Shown: piece by piece, positions 23,692-33,806 of the stretch
How positions within the stretch are numbered: position 1 is the first letter of the stretch
Layout of the letters: each line of letters opens with the position of its first letter
Assembly: GCA_009602725.1 (NCBI GenBank)
Contig: WELB01000240.1
Coordinates: forward strand, 130,438 to 194,437
Direction: 5' to 3'
Source of the DNA: Spirogloea muscicola
Lineage: Eukaryota; Streptophyta; Zygnematophyceae; Spirogloeales; Spirogloeaceae
Length of the DNA: 64,000 nt
Notes under the pieces: generated by a model
Database searches by the model: none
Told to the model about the DNA's origin: nothing
What the model saw: only the letters and a program-made list of their open reading frames with translations
Position numbers and translations under genes: made by a program

Positions 23692-24016
23692 CCCAGGTCT
23701 ACCGTATGAGACTGTCTGTATCCCTTCAGCGGTCCATGGCCCACGCTCTGCATCTGGGTGCTGGCCGTGCTCTTGCTGCGGCCTCTGGCTTTCGTCAGGG
23801 GGATAGTGTTCCGGCAGCTAGTCTGTCGGATCTGAGGGTCCTCACTCGTAACTACTGAGTGATCCATCCTCCCCCTGCTCTACCATAGCATCTTCAGACC
23901 CCTTTGTAGCTGCTCAATGCCTTTTCGGCCCCTTCGAACCTTTGTCAATTCTTTTTTGGGCTAGCTTTTTGCAGCCCTTGCCCCCATTGGGAGTGCCACT
24001 TCTTCTTCTTCTTGTG
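23692..24016 (+). mobile_element. 5'-truncated LINE, type B, 325 bp (empty site known)
   Basis: Begins CCCAGGTCTACCGTATGAGA (the VYRMRL block), encodes LSVSLQRSMAHALHLGAGRA and ends ASLSDLRVLTRNY, then 3' UTR, the stem GGGCTAGC...GCAGCCC, GGGAGTGCCAC and (TTC)n. The target TCTTGTG is present at 23685-23691 and 24010-24016. The sister copy at about 29020 has the uninterrupted site, so both ends are exact. Confidence 0.92.
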
Positions 24017-24181
24017 CGTTGTTGGACCTTAAATGCAGCATCTGCCATGTTCATGCCGCGCGGCATTTGCATTTGTGATCGCTTGCACCGTGCTGCATGC
24101 CAACGGTGTCAGCAGCGTGAGAAAGCATGTGCTCGAGACTTGACTTGGAAATCACACTCGAATGACTATGTTCCGGTGGGA

Positions 24182-25676
24182 AGGAGTGGCACTCCCAACG
24201 GGGGCAAGGGCTGCGAAAAGCCAGCCCAAAAAGAATTCACAAAGGTTCAGAGGGGCCTAAGAAGAAGGCTCGCCCATAGAGAAAGAGGGGCTGGCAAAGC
24301 CAGCCCAAAAAGAATGGACAATGTCCAAAGCCGAAGAATGAGATGCCGAGGAAGGACTCCTCTACTCTACCAATCACGACAACATACTAGGGAAGCTCAG
24401 TACCCGCGAGTGAGCAACATCAGGTCCAAGTAGCTCGAGGCAGGGAAGGAGGCACTCCGCCGAGACCCGGAGGCAGCGGCCAGAGCGCGTCCTGCGCGCG
24501 TGTGGACAGCGTGGGCAAGGGATCGCTGGAACGATACCGCCAAGCGCATGCGAAAGACCTGGGCGAGCGACCCGGCGGCGTTGAAGCCGGGCAGCGCCCC
24601 GGGCGGACCCGACCGCCGATCAATAGCCTGACGAGCAAGCCGCTGGAGGAGATCCAGCCAGCGGCTGCCGAAGGCCCCGTGAACATCTATCGCCAGGGCC
24701 GCGAACTCATCACCGACCGGGTGATCGGCATATTTTTTCTCTTTTGCCCGGGCTGCCAGGCCGACCGCATGCCCTGCAAACGACGCCGACCTGGTGGGGT
24801 TGCCGGAGTCGTAGCTGTCCGTTGTCACCACATCAGTGATGATGCGGGGACCGCCGCTGGGCAGGATAGCGACCAGGTCGGCGCGCCGGGTGTGCGACCG
24901 GCCGTCCTCGCCCCGCAGGATGGGCATGACTGAGGAGCACTCCACCGCCACCTTGAAGCCCGCCTCTATGAACACCCCCTGCATACCATCGCGCAAAAGA
25001 TCATGGGAAGCGGTCCTCTCGCCTCCGTGGGCGCAACGGAGCATGTGCGCGGCCAGCTCCGCAGGGTCGGCGTGCCGGGCGCCGCACTCGCACTGTGTGA
25101 CACCTGTAAGGCAGGGAGGGAGGAGCCCCAAGAGCCGATGCACCGCCGTCCGGTAGACCTCGTCGGGCATGGTAAGTGCGGCATAGAGTGGGAGCGCTTG
25201 GAGCCACGCCGCCGCCCCAGGGGAAGAGGCGGAGAGAAGCCGAGCACGCCCGCGAACGTCAGACGGAGGGAGAAGCTCCACCGCCTGGTCGGAGGCCGCC
25301 TTCTCGACCAACGCCGTGAAGCGTGCCTGAGCCCGCAGGTCTGGAGTGTGGGCGAGGTGCCGGAAAGGAACAGTCTGCTCGGACATGTTGGGGTGGACCT
25401 GCAGGAGCCTGTCGCGGGCAGTGCGGAGGGCGACTTGGAAGGGGAGTTGGCCTGTCTCCACATCGGCTGCCGCCCGCTCCAGGGCGCGTTGTCCGTGCAC
25501 GAGGAACCTCTGACACATGGGGGCGGCCACCTGCGCCCAGCTTCCCAGGAAGGCCGCCTCACAGACGCGGGCAACTGAGCGGCATCCCAAGCCGCCACGA
25601 CTGATCGGCAGGCTGGCCTGCAGCTGCGCAGCTTGGGTGGTGAGGAACGCCGGGTGCTGCACGAGGGGGTGCTGCA
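24182..25676 (-). mobile_element. LINE copy, 5'-truncated, 1.5 kb
   Basis: Inserted into duplication copy 1: the sister copy reads GGGAAGGGGTTTCAC where this one has GAAGG, the element, then GAAGG again. On the minus strand it runs from a region just past the RT to the LLTRGY stop at 24397, then a 3' UTR carrying a type A variant stem at 24271-24310 and a type B tail ending at 24182. It is the longest LINE copy in the window and its coding part is open. Confidence 0.88.
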
Positions 25677-25677
25677 C
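24397..25677 (-). CDS. LINE ORF2 C-terminal region (zinc finger and endonuclease-like), 426 aa
   Basis: Open from the 5' truncation to the stop. Residues about 25-50 hold LPISRGGLGCRSVARV, the segment that follows the RT domain in many algal and animal non-LTR elements. Around residue 200 there is C-x-C-x12-H-x3-C (CECGARHAD ... HMLRC), followed by HDLLRD, then TRRADLV and IITDVVTTD. These resemble the zinc finger and restriction-like endonuclease that close R2-type ORFs, with conserved Asp residues; this reading is by pattern only. The rest (KKYADHPVGDEF, AIDVHGAFGSRWLDLLQRLA, RMRLAVSFQRSLAHAV, YLDLMLLTRGY) is the block found in every truncated copy here. The RT itself is not in the window. 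Confidence 0.75.
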   Translation of the reverse strand: MQHPLVQHPAFLTTQAAQLQASLPISRGGLGCRSVARVCEAAFLGSWAQVAAPMCQRFLVHGQRALERAAADVETGQLPFQVALRTARDRLLQVHPNMSEQTVPFRHLAHTPDLRAQARFTALVEKAASDQAVELLPPSDVRGRARLLSASSPGAAAWLQALPLYAALTMPDEVYRTAVHRLLGLLPPCLTGVTQCECGARHADPAELAAHMLRCAHGGERTASHDLLRDGMQGVFIEAGFKVAVECSSVMPILRGEDGRSHTRRADLVAILPSGGPRIITDVVTTDSYDSGNPTRSASFAGHAVGLAARAKEKKYADHPVGDEFAALAIDVHGAFGSRWLDLLQRLARQAIDRRSGPPGALPGFNAAGSLAQVFRMRLAVSFQRSLAHAVHTRAGRALAAASGSRRSASFPASSYLDLMLLTRGY

Positions 25678-26480
25678 GAAGGGGTTTCACTTAGCAAGAA
25701 GTACCTCACAGTCGAGCCAAGGGGCATGGAAAACCGTGTCAGGAGAAACAATGACCGTCCAGGCCGGCAAGACCAGAAATGGGAGCCGGGAGAAGCCCTC
25801 CACACCCTTGTTATGCCCGGTCAGGCCGACATCTGGATATGATCTTGGGGCAGGCCATCTGGCACCCCTTGATCCCAATTGCCAGCGTAGCCTGGGACCG
25901 TGTCACGTCCACCACAAACTACCATCACCCGCCATGTAGCCTAGCCGGTTCCTGCCAACACTCCTATAAGTGGTTCCTACCCGTCGAAGCGGGCTTAAGC
26001 TGTTCGGCTTATATCTGGGCTTCCCTTGGAGCGAGTGTTGCGGGCGGCATAATGCTTTCGTCCTCGGATGCCATTCGTGGCACGGGCAGACTGGGAATAT
26101 ATCATGACCTAAGCGGAGCCGGAGGTGCCGTGTTTGCGACTCCTTTGAATGACAGACCAAATGTGAGTCGTTATACTTTCAAGAGTGCCGTCACCTCACC
26201 ATCCTCGTCAGACCGACACAAATGAGCCACCGACGACTTATCGCACGACAGCTAAGATAAGTGTTCGCGTATTCTGGCAGCGTGGAGCCTCTAGACCGCT
26301 TTGGGCACCGGGTTGCAACTCCGACACCCTTGTTCGAGGACCTGAGTCTCTGCAGCGGGTATGCAACTTGTACACCCGGGTCGGCATTCAGTGCACCCGC
26401 ATTGGTACATGCAAATCCAGGCATATAATGTTCTTGGCAGCAATCAGCCAGGCCCCCAGGTTCGCCGTTGGAAACCACCA

Positions 26481-27072
26481 CGCTTCTACCACCATGGCAC
26501 TCGCCTTGCTGCTTGACCCAGATTCGCGACGCTATGGCCGCCGCGACCTGTTGGAAGCACCGAGGGGCCGATTTCATAACTGGGCTCGGGCCAAGGAGCT
26601 CAAGTAAGCCGATCATCCGCGGGAAGACGAGTTCTTCCCGCTGGCTATTAACACGCATGGGGCGTTGGGCGCTCGGTGGCTTGAGCTGCTCAACCAGCTC
26701 GCCCGCCACGCCATCGTCCGCCGCTTCCATGGGGAGCCAGTGGACTTTTCTGCAGCCGGGTCGCTAGCGCAAGTGTACGACGTATGCGCTTCGCCGTCTC
26801 GCTGCAGAGGTCTATGGCCGGCGCGCTGCACCTGCGTGCCGGCAGAGCCCTCGCTGCTACCTCTAGCTCTGGCCAGGGGACCCGCTTCCAAACCCTAAAG
26901 CCCAGCTTCTCCGACCTGCTTAGCAGGGGTTACTGGGTGCTTCGTAGCTGCTCTGATTCCATATTGTGCTTGTTTTTCTTGGCGCTTCCCCTGGCCCCCT
27001 TCTCGTACTTTGTTCACTCCTTTTTGGGCTTGCCTTTCCGGTCCCTATCCTCAATGGGCGAGCCCTTTCTTC
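26481..27072 (+). mobile_element. LINE 3' fragment, type A
   Basis: Plus-strand pieces ARWLELLNQLARHAIVRRFH, GEPVDFSAAGSLAQVY and MRFAVSLQRSMAGALHLRAG end in SFSDLLSRGY, where the usual TGA reads TGG. The 3' UTR and a diverged type A stem (27026-27062) follow, then the MITE. Frame shifts separate the pieces. Confidence 0.8.
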
Positions 27073-27075
27073 TTA

Positions 27076-27216
27076 GGGCCAATTTACACTTGGTCGGTCA
27101 GTCATGGCCGAAGGGTACGTGTCGCGCATTGTATGAACGCCTGAGGTCAAAACCTTGCCCATTTGCGGCCAAGACGAGGCCAATTGACGACCGACTGACC
27201 AGGTGTAAGTTGGCCC
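27076..27216 (-). mobile_element. Tourist/Harbinger-like MITE, 141 bp, copy 2
   Basis: Starts GGGCCAATTTACACTTGGTC and ends CAGGTGTAAGTTGGCCC, with TTA at 27073-27075 and 27217-27219. The interior (CGTGTCGCGCATTGTATGAA) is the reverse complement of the 20531 copy. It sits directly at the 3' end of a LINE tail. Confidence 0.87.
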
Positions 27217-27662
27217 TTAGTTTTACAAAGGGCCGTGAAGACTTTTGGCCTTCCGCTTGCCGGCCAGGCCGTGCATCCAAAGCGGGCAAGGCACACTTCG
27301 GAGCATTGGGCCGACCCTTACGCATAGTCTTATTACATCAGCAGAGGCACAAGGGACGCCCTCGACCACAATTACTGGGTCCCCTCGACCTTGAATGAGG
27401 AGCAGGTGGTCGCCAAAAGCGCCCCCGGATCAGGGGTTATTCACAAACACAGCCTGAACATGGAAGAGCTTCTTCTTACAATCAGTTAAGGCTCACAGCA
27501 ACAAGATCACCCACATTGACCTCCTCACCAATGAGGGTCCCAAGCGGCATAGAAGCGATGCCACGGCTCGGGCAGCAGTGGAAGTGGAGTGGGGGCCTCG
27601 CCCCTCCGCCCCACTGCACCGCCGTGCTCGGGCAGGCGCCGGCCTCGCGGACCGCTCCGCCT

Positions 27663-27721
27663 GTTCATTCTTTTTCGGGCTGGTTGTTCCAGCCCCTATT
27701 CTCAATGGGCGAGCACTTTCT
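27663..27721 (+). mobile_element. Tail-only LINE insertion, type A, 59 bp (empty site known)
   Basis: Starts GTTCATTC, stem GGGCTGGTTGTTCCAGCCCC, then TCTCAATGGGCGAGCAC. The target TCCGCCT is duplicated at 27656-27662 and 27722-27728. Copy 1 reads GCTCCGCCTGGCCCC at this point. Confidence 0.92.
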
Positions 27722-27852
27722 TCCGCCTGGCCCCTCGCCGCGCGGCGCGGCCCCGGTTTTTCTTTCCCAGTCATGGGCCGGGGCGGGACGAGGCAGGGCC
27801 GGTGGCCCGGGCACCAAATGTCGGCTGGCCGGCCGGTGGCGGGCCACTTCCG

Positions 27853-27912
27853 TTCCTTTTGGGCTGGCTTCTCCCAGCCACCAGTCAATTCGGCCGCGCT
27901 TTTCCCTTTTCG
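27853..27912 (+). mobile_element. Tail-only LINE insertion, type C, 60 bp (empty site known)
   Basis: Stem GGGCTGGCTTCTCCCAGCC followed by ACCAGTCAATTCGGCCGCGC and a pyrimidine tail. Copy 1 reads CCACTTCCGTGGAGACC; only CG is repeated at the edges. Confidence 0.85.
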
Positions 27913-28575
27913 TGGAGACCGCGGAGTGGCACCGCCGCCATGGCCGCGCCACGGCCGCCCTCCGCCCGCGAGCCTCGGCCGCGCTGGCGGGCCCTCCACG
28001 CCCGCGCGGCGGCGGAGGAATCCCGCAGCCAGCTGCAGCTGCGCTGGATACCCGCAACGGGAGGGGCGGCCCGGCGCCGCCGGGTCCAGCCCCACCCGCC
28101 GGCGCCGCAGCACGCCCAGGCCGGCCTGTATCGCTGGCGTTTGGAGCCCGCCACCGCACGTCGGTCCTGCAGCGCGCGCGAGCATAAAGGCGAGAAGTGC
28201 CTGGACGCCATCACTTCTCTCAGCGGCTTCGCAGCCAGGGTTCGGAGGCCGCCTCCTCCGCCAGCAACTCCGCAGACCCTCACTGCTACACGCGAATCCG
28301 TCCGGCCCCGCAGTCGGCTGGTATGTCTGCGGTCGCTCTTGCCTGTCCATCGTGTCCCACCTCCTCTCCGATGTCCCTCGCTCACCCCTCCCCGTCCCCT
28401 CCCCTCTTTCATGTGTTCTCCTTGGCTCAAGCCCCCCTCCCCCCACCTCTTCGACACTTCCAGTCTGAGACTTGGCCAGTCTGTTGCACGTGTCTCGCCT
28501 TTGCATCGCGACACTTCCGCCTCAACGTGACAGCTGCGACCTTCCATGAGGTGCAGGTGCTTTGCAGTCTGGATC

Positions 28576-28830
28576 ATGGGTTCCTTGAAGCCAAGCACGC
28601 ACCCCACGATCGCGGCGTGTCTGCTGCTTCTGGTGCTTGTGGGCGCCACATGTACAACGGTGGCAGCAGGCGGTCCTGGGTCGACGGACTGCGTGGGCCT
28701 CGACTGCATCTGTACCAGCGCTCAGCGCAGCAGCACTGCCAGTGCATGGTGCAGCTGCGTCCGTGCATGTGCCTCCTTCAACGCTAACACCATCCACAAA
28801 GCAGAGTGTTCCTGCCTCCCTGCTCCTTAG
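28576..28830 (+). CDS. Small secreted cysteine-rich protein, copy 2 (84 aa)
   Basis: Same 84 residues as the ORF at 23250, including the signal peptide (LLLLVLVGAT core) and all eight cysteines. The codon before the stop differs silently (CCT here, CCG there). Retention of an identical protein while the flanks took insertions fits either a very recent duplication or constraint; the flanks are also highly similar, so recency alone may explain it. Family and function unknown. Confidence 0.6.
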   Translation: MGSLKPSTHPTIAACLLLLVLVGATCTTVAAGGPGSTDCVGLDCICTSAQRSSTASAWCSCVRACASFNANTIHKAECSCLPAP

Positions 28831-30430
28831 ACCGATCACCCATCATAATGGCCTTGAGAGCGACACGGGCATGCCAAGCGCATACTGCCACCACTCTGGG
28901 ATTGAGCAGCAGTGACTCACAAGCTGCGCTCCGACAGCCCTGTACCTCTCCAAATAGTGCTCCTTCCGGATCTGAAAATTGATTCGACATGTATCTTGTG
29001 ACTCAACGACCGCGAGACTCTTGTGCGTTGTTGGACCTTAAATGCAGCGTCTGCCATGTTCATGCCGCGCGGCATTTGCATTTGTGATCGCTTGCACCGT
29101 GCTGCATGCCAACGGTGTCAGCAGCGTGAGAAAGCATGTGCTCGAGACTTGACTTAGGAATCACACTCGAACGACTATGTTCCGGTGGGAAGGGGTTTCA
29201 CTTAAAGCAGAAAGTACCTCACAGTCGAGCCAAGGGGCATGGAAAACCGTGTCAGGAGAAACAATGACCATCCAGGCCGGCAAGACCAGAAATGGGAGCC
29301 GGGAGAAGCCCTCCACACCCTTGTTGTGCCCGGTCAGGCTGACATCTGGATATGATCTTGGGGCAGGCCATCTGGCACCCCCTGATCCCGATTGCCAGCG
29401 TAGCCTGGGACAGTGTCACGTCCACCACAAACGACCATCACCCGCCTCTAGCCTCGCCGGTTCCTGCCAACACTCCTAAAAGTGGGTCCTACCCATCGAA
29501 GCGGGCTTTAGCTGTTCGGCTTGTATCTGGGCTTCCCTTGGAGCGAGTGTTGCGGGCGGCATAATGCTTTCGTGCTCGGATGCCCATTCGTGGCACGAGC
29601 AGACTGGGGATATATCGTGACATAAGCGGAGCCGGAGGTGCCGTGTTCGCGACTCCTTTGAATGACAGACCAAATGTGAGTCCTCATACTTTCAAGAGTG
29701 CCGTCACCTCACCATCCTCGTCAGACCGACACAAATGAGCCACCGACGATTTATCGCACGACAGCTAAGGCGAGTGTTCGCGGATTCTGGCAGCGTGGAG
29801 CCTCTAGACCGCTTTGGGCACCGGGTTTCAACTCCGACACCCTTGTCCGAGGACCTGAGTCTCTGCAGCGGGTATGCAACTTGTACATCCGGGTCGGCAT
29901 TCAATGCACCCGCATTGGTACACGCAGATCCAGGTATATAATGTTCTTGGCAGCAATCAGCCAGGCCCCCCGGTTCGCCATTGGTAACCACCACGCTTGT
30001 GATCGAGTGCGGCGAACGGTCGGCGGACCCGGCGGAGCTGGCGGCGCATGTCCTCCGCTGCGCCACGGGAGGTCAACGCACCGCTGCACACGACCTCCTC
30101 AGGGATGCCATGTTTGGCATATTTGTGGAAGCCGGATACACGGTGGCGATGGAGAATACTTCTGTCTTTTCAATCTTCCAGAGGGCCGACGGACTCCACA
30201 CGCGCCGCTTCGACCTGGTGGCTTCCACGCCTGGAGGCGGCGCGCGCATCATTGCTGATTTGGTCACCACTGATGTGGTCGACGGCTCCAACCCGGGGCT
30301 CTCTGCCTCGCGGGCTGGCCACGCTGCGGCGGAGGCCGCTCGCAGCAAGGCGGCCAAACACGCCGACCGCCCGGCTGGATACGAGTTCGTACTCCTGGCC
30401 GTGGACGTGCACGGGGCTCTCGGGTCCCAG

Positions 30431-31246
30431 TGTGAAACGTTCCTAACCCTTAGGAGCACAATCAAGGGTCAGTAAGTCCTGATTGGTTTCGGTCATTGGG
30501 GTTTAGAGACAAACCCCAAGCACAGCGAAGCACCACGTGATCTACACAGCGGAAGTCTTGCCCTGAGATGCTGCCGACAGGCAGCAGCTCACCTCTCAAG
30601 TGCGGGCCAGCGACTGCAGGCACAGTCTTTACTTACAAAGAGCCGATGAAGATCCGCGACGACAGGATGCGGCGACGGGCTGCGGCAGCAGGCAGCAGCA
30701 GGGCTGCGTCGGCAGGCTGCGGCAGCAGGCGGCAGCAGGGCTGCGCGCCTCTCTCTCGCGTGGGCTTCACTGACTTGGACCGACTACCCTGAGCCTGGTC
30801 TCAGCCCTACTTGTAGTGCTTCATGTGCCACACTCCCCAGGGGTCTCTGGGAGGTCCGTCTCAGGGCCCACCTTCGAGAAGGCGGGCCCGACAAGGGGAA
30901 TCTAGTACGTGGCCAGGCCACGCGGCTTCGTTCTGGAAGTGGCGGCCAGTGGCGGCCAACGGCGGCCAGCCTGCGGCGCCGCCGAGCGGCGCCGGCTTGC
31001 GGCGCCGCCAGTGCGTCACGGGTGTGGCGCGGCGTCACGGGCGCGCCACACGTGTCACAAACACGTGATCATGAGTGTGTCGGCAGATACCACATTACTG
31101 TATGCCGAGGAGCTTCTCTCCGGAAGTCAGGAATCCGCCGCATCTGCTGGAGGCGGCGCGCCTGTGCGTCACTTTGCTGACAGGCGCGTCACACCGCGCG
31201 TCACATCGCGCGGTTAAACGACACGTAACGGTGGGAACGTTACACA
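30431..31246 (+). mobile_element. Solo LTR fossil, about 0.8 kb
   Basis: Bounded by TGTGAAACGTTCC and GGGAACGTTACA, with inverted ends and the LTR landmarks ACACAGCGGAAGTCTTGCCC and GCAGCAGGCAGCAGC. It splits a LINE between GTCCCAG and TGGCTCGACC, with CAG repeated at the far side. It belongs to the same family as the 57.5-kb LTR but a different, older-looking subgroup. No internal genes; broken remnant. Confidence 0.75.
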
Positions 31247-31294
31247 GTGGCTCGACCTGCTGGCCAGGCTTGCGCGGCGCGCTGTGTCCCGCAG

Positions 31295-31876
31295 CTACAA
31301 AGGGGCCTGAGGATGCTATGGTAAAACAGGGGTAGGATGGATCACTCAGTAAGTACGAGTGAGAAGCCTCAGATCCGACAGACTAGCTGCCGGGAAGCTA
31401 TCACCCTGACGAAAGCCAGAGCCCGCAGCGAGAGCACGGCCAGCTCGCAGATGCAGAGCGTGGGCCATGGATCGCTGCAGGGATACAGAGAGGCGCATCC
31501 GATATACCTGAGCCCACGAGCCCGCGGCGTTGAAGTCGGCTGGCTCGCCGCGTCTGCGGAACACAGCCCGCCGCGCGAGCCTAGCCAACAGGTCAAGCCA
31601 CTGGGACCCAAGAGCCCCGTGCACGTCCACCGCCAAGGGGACGAACTCGTCGGCAGGTGGGTGGTCGGAGTGCTTGGCCGCCTTGCAGCGAGCGGCCTTC
31701 GAGGCAGCGTGGCCGGCCCGCGAGGCAGAGAGCCCCAGGTTGGAGCGGTCGACCACATCGGTGGTGACTACATCGGCTATGATCCACGCGCCACCTCCCG
31801 GCGTGGACGCCACCAGGTCCACACGACGCGTATGGTGTCCGTCAGCCCTCTCGAGGATGGGCATGACCGAGGCGTT
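31295..31876 (-). mobile_element. LINE 3' fragment, type B, nested in the plus-strand LINE
   Basis: CCGCAG is duplicated at 31289-31294 and 31877-31882. The minus strand reads HTRRVDLVASTPGGGAWIIA, DVVTTD, KAAKHSDHPPADEFVPLAVD and ends SLSDLRLLTRTY with the stop at 31346. The encoded 186 residues are open except for the 5' truncation. Confidence 0.85.
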
Positions 31877-31934
31877 CCGCAGGCGAGGTGAGCCGGCTGA
31901 CTTCAACGCCGCTGGCTCGTGGGCCCAAGTATAT

Positions 31935-32066
31935 CAGCTGCTTTCTTTCTTTGTGTGCTTTGTTTTCTTAGCGCTTCCTCTGCCCCCCCCCCCCCTTCTC
32001 GTACTTTGTTCATTCTTTTATGGGCTGGCTTTTCCAGCCCCTATCCTCAATGGGCGAGCCCCCTCT
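31935..32066 (+). mobile_element. Tail-only LINE insertion, type A, 132 bp, 9-bp duplication
   Basis: CAAGTATAT is present at 31926-31934 and 32067-32075. The insert starts CAGCTGCTTTCTTTC, includes a run of Cs, the stem GGGCTGGCTTTTCCAGCCCC and TCAATGGGCGAGCCC. It splits the AQVYRMRL codons of the host LINE. Confidence 0.9.
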
Positions 32067-32236
32067 CAAGTATATCGCATGCGTTTGTCAGAGCGTTGGT
32101 CGCTCGCTGGCTAGAACTCCTCAACCTGCTCGCCCGCCACACCATCGCCCGTCGCTTCCATGGGGAGCCGGTCGACTTTCCTGCAGCCGGGTCCCTGGCG
32201 CAAGTGTACCGTATGCGCCTGGCCGTCTCGCCGCAG

Positions 32237-32766
32237 AAGAAAGAGCTCGCCCATTGAGGATAGGGGCTGGAACAGCCAGCCCAAAAAAGAATGAGCAGAG
32301 TACAAGAAGCCCAAGAAGAAGGGGGCCAGGCGAAGCACTAAGGCGAAGCACTAAGAAAGAAGCACACAAGAAGAAACAAAGCAGCTACTAACTACTCAGT
32401 AACCCCTGCTAAGCAGTCGCAGGTCAGAGAGGCTATGTTCCTGGAAGGACGTCCCCTGGCCAGAGCCAGAGGCAGCAGCGAGGGCTCGGCCGGCACGCAG
32501 GTGCAGCGCACGGGCCATTGACCTCTGCAGCGAGACGGCCAGGCGCATGCGATACACCTGGGCGAGCGACCCGGCTGCAGGAAAGTCCACCGGCTCCCCA
32601 TGGAAGCGGCGAGCGACGGCGTGACGGGCAAGCTGGTGGAGCAATTCGAGCCACCGAGCACCCAACGTCCCGTGTGTGTCGCTAGCCAGCGGGAAGAATT
32701 CGTCGGCCGGCGGATGGTCAGCGTACTTCAGTTCTTTTGCCCGAGCGGCGCAGGCGACCGGTGCAG
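32237..32766 (-). mobile_element. LINE 3' fragment, type A, nested in a plus-strand LINE
   Basis: The minus strand reads ELKYADHPPADEFFPLAS, ARWLELLHQLARHAVARRFH and ends HSLSDLRLLSRGY, stop at 32396, then a type A tail ending at 32237. GCAG is repeated at the borders, and the host LINE continues from CGCCGCAG to AGGTCTATGGCCCG. Confidence 0.8.
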
Positions 32767-32966
32767 AGGTCTATGGCCCGTGCGCTGCACCTTCGTGCCG
32801 GCAGAGCCTCGCTGCTGCCTCTGGCTCTGGCCAGGGGACCCACTTCCAGGAGCCTAGCATCTCTGATCTGCGGCTGCTTAGCAGGGGTTACTGAGTGATT
32901 TGTGGCTGCTTTGTTACTGTGTGCGCTTGTTTTATCTTAGCGCTTCTTCTGGCCCCCTTCTCTTGC

Positions 32967-33018
32967 CTTTGTACTTGGCCATTTCGCCTTCGTTTGTTTC
33001 AAATACAAGAATTCTGGC
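32967..33018 (+). repeat. Type D tail inserted in a type A 3' UTR
   Basis: TTTGTACTTGGCCATTTCGC followed by CGTTTGTTTCAAATACAAG interrupts the usual CTTCTC/ATACTTTGTTC context. CTTCTC occurs on both sides. The same CGTTTGTTT sequence recurs at 39.86 kb and as a stub at 22.5 kb. Confidence 0.7.
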
Positions 33019-33095
33019 CTTCTCATACTTTGTTCATTCTTTTTTGGGCTGGCTTTTTCCAGCCCCTATCCTCAATGGGCGAGCCCTTTCTTCTC

Positions 33096-33806
33096 CGTGT
33101 GTGCGTGCTGGCCGTGCTCTCGCTGCGGCCTCTGGCATCCTCAGGCCCCTTTGTAGCTGCTCACCGCTCTTAGGCCCCTCTGAACCTTTGTGAATTCTTT
33201 TTGGGCTGGCTTTCCGCAGCCCTTGCCCCCACTGGGAGTGCCACTTCTTCTGGCTTTCGGCAGGGGGATGGTTTTCCGGCAGCTAGTCTGTCGGATCTGC
33301 GGCTCCTCACTCGTAACTACTGAGTGATCCATCCTCCCCCTGTGCTGACATGACATCTTCAGGCCCCTCTGTAGCTGCTCAACACTTGTCGGCCCCTCCG
33401 AACCCTTGTCAATTCTTTTTGGGCTGGCTTCTTACAGCCCTTGCCCCCATTTAGAGTGCCACTTCTCTCTGTGTCCCCGCAGGCGAGGTGAGCCGGCTGA
33501 CTTCAACGCCGCTGGCTCGTGGGCCCAAGTATATCGCATGCGTTTGTCAATCTCCCTCCAGCGGTCCATGGCCCACGCCTTGCATGTGCGTGCTGGCTGT
33601 GCTCTCGCTGCACGCTCTGACTTTCGTCAGGGGAATTGATCTCCGGCAGCTAGTCTTCGGATTTGAGGCTCCTCACTCGTAGCTACTGAGTGGGGAGTGG
33701 TCCATCCCACACCCGTTCTGACAGCGCATTAGGCCTCTCCGTCATTTGGCCCTTTCGAACCCTCTTTTTCGGGGTGGCTTTTCACAGCCCTTGCCCCCAT
33801 TAGAAA
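33096..33806 (+). mobile_element. Two type B LINE 3' ends, one split by a type B tail
   Basis: 33096-33140 (RAGRALAAASG) is cut by a type B tail (33141-33250), then resumes with the end ASLSDLRLLTRNY and a stop near 33322. A second copy, 33475-33683, reads GEPADFNAAGSWAQVYRMRL and SISLQRSMAHALHVRAG before degenerating. Each is followed by CAGGCCCCT..TGTAGCTGCT and the type B stem. Confidence 0.75.

Larger units (their letters stand above)
21795..26480. repeat. Segmental duplication, copy 1 (interrupted by LINEs)
   Basis: From the words GTGCATCCAAAGCGGGCAAG to ACCACCACGCTT this segment repeats the one at 27268-29997 in the same orientation at about 95% or higher identity. Copy 1 carries extra insertions absent from copy 2: 21942-22042, about 22325-22458, 23692-24016 and 24182-25676. 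The shared part holds a GC-rich block (22200-23130), the secreted-protein ORF and about 1.3 kb of non-coding sequence. Confidence 0.88.
27268..29997. repeat. Segmental duplication, copy 2
   Basis: Direct repeat of 21795-26480 without the LINE copies found there. It has its own two extra tail insertions (27663-27721 and 27853-27912). The duplication ends at ACCACCACGCTT; both copies are followed by different parts of plus-strand LINEs. Confidence 0.88.
29998..33095 (+). mobile_element. Plus-strand LINE material split by an LTR and other LINEs
   Basis: One LINE reading can be followed across several interruptions: ECGERSADPAELAAHVLRC (30000-30060), HTRRFDLVASTPGGG and IIADLVTTD (30195-30290), VDVHGALGSQ at 30400-30430, then a solo LTR. 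It resumes WLDLLARLARRAVSR to 31294, then a minus-strand LINE, then RRGEPADFNAAGSWAQVY to 31934. Beyond this a type A LINE segment (ARWLELLNLLARHTIARRFH, 32095-32236) and its end (32763-32894, stop after LLSRGY) surround another minus-strand insertion. The element stops in a type A stem at 33045-33085. Confidence 0.75.

Noticed and set aside
30823-31335. Open frames across the LTR at 30.4 kb as a gene
   Set aside because: They lie wholly in LTR and LINE sequence and change frame at the junctions.
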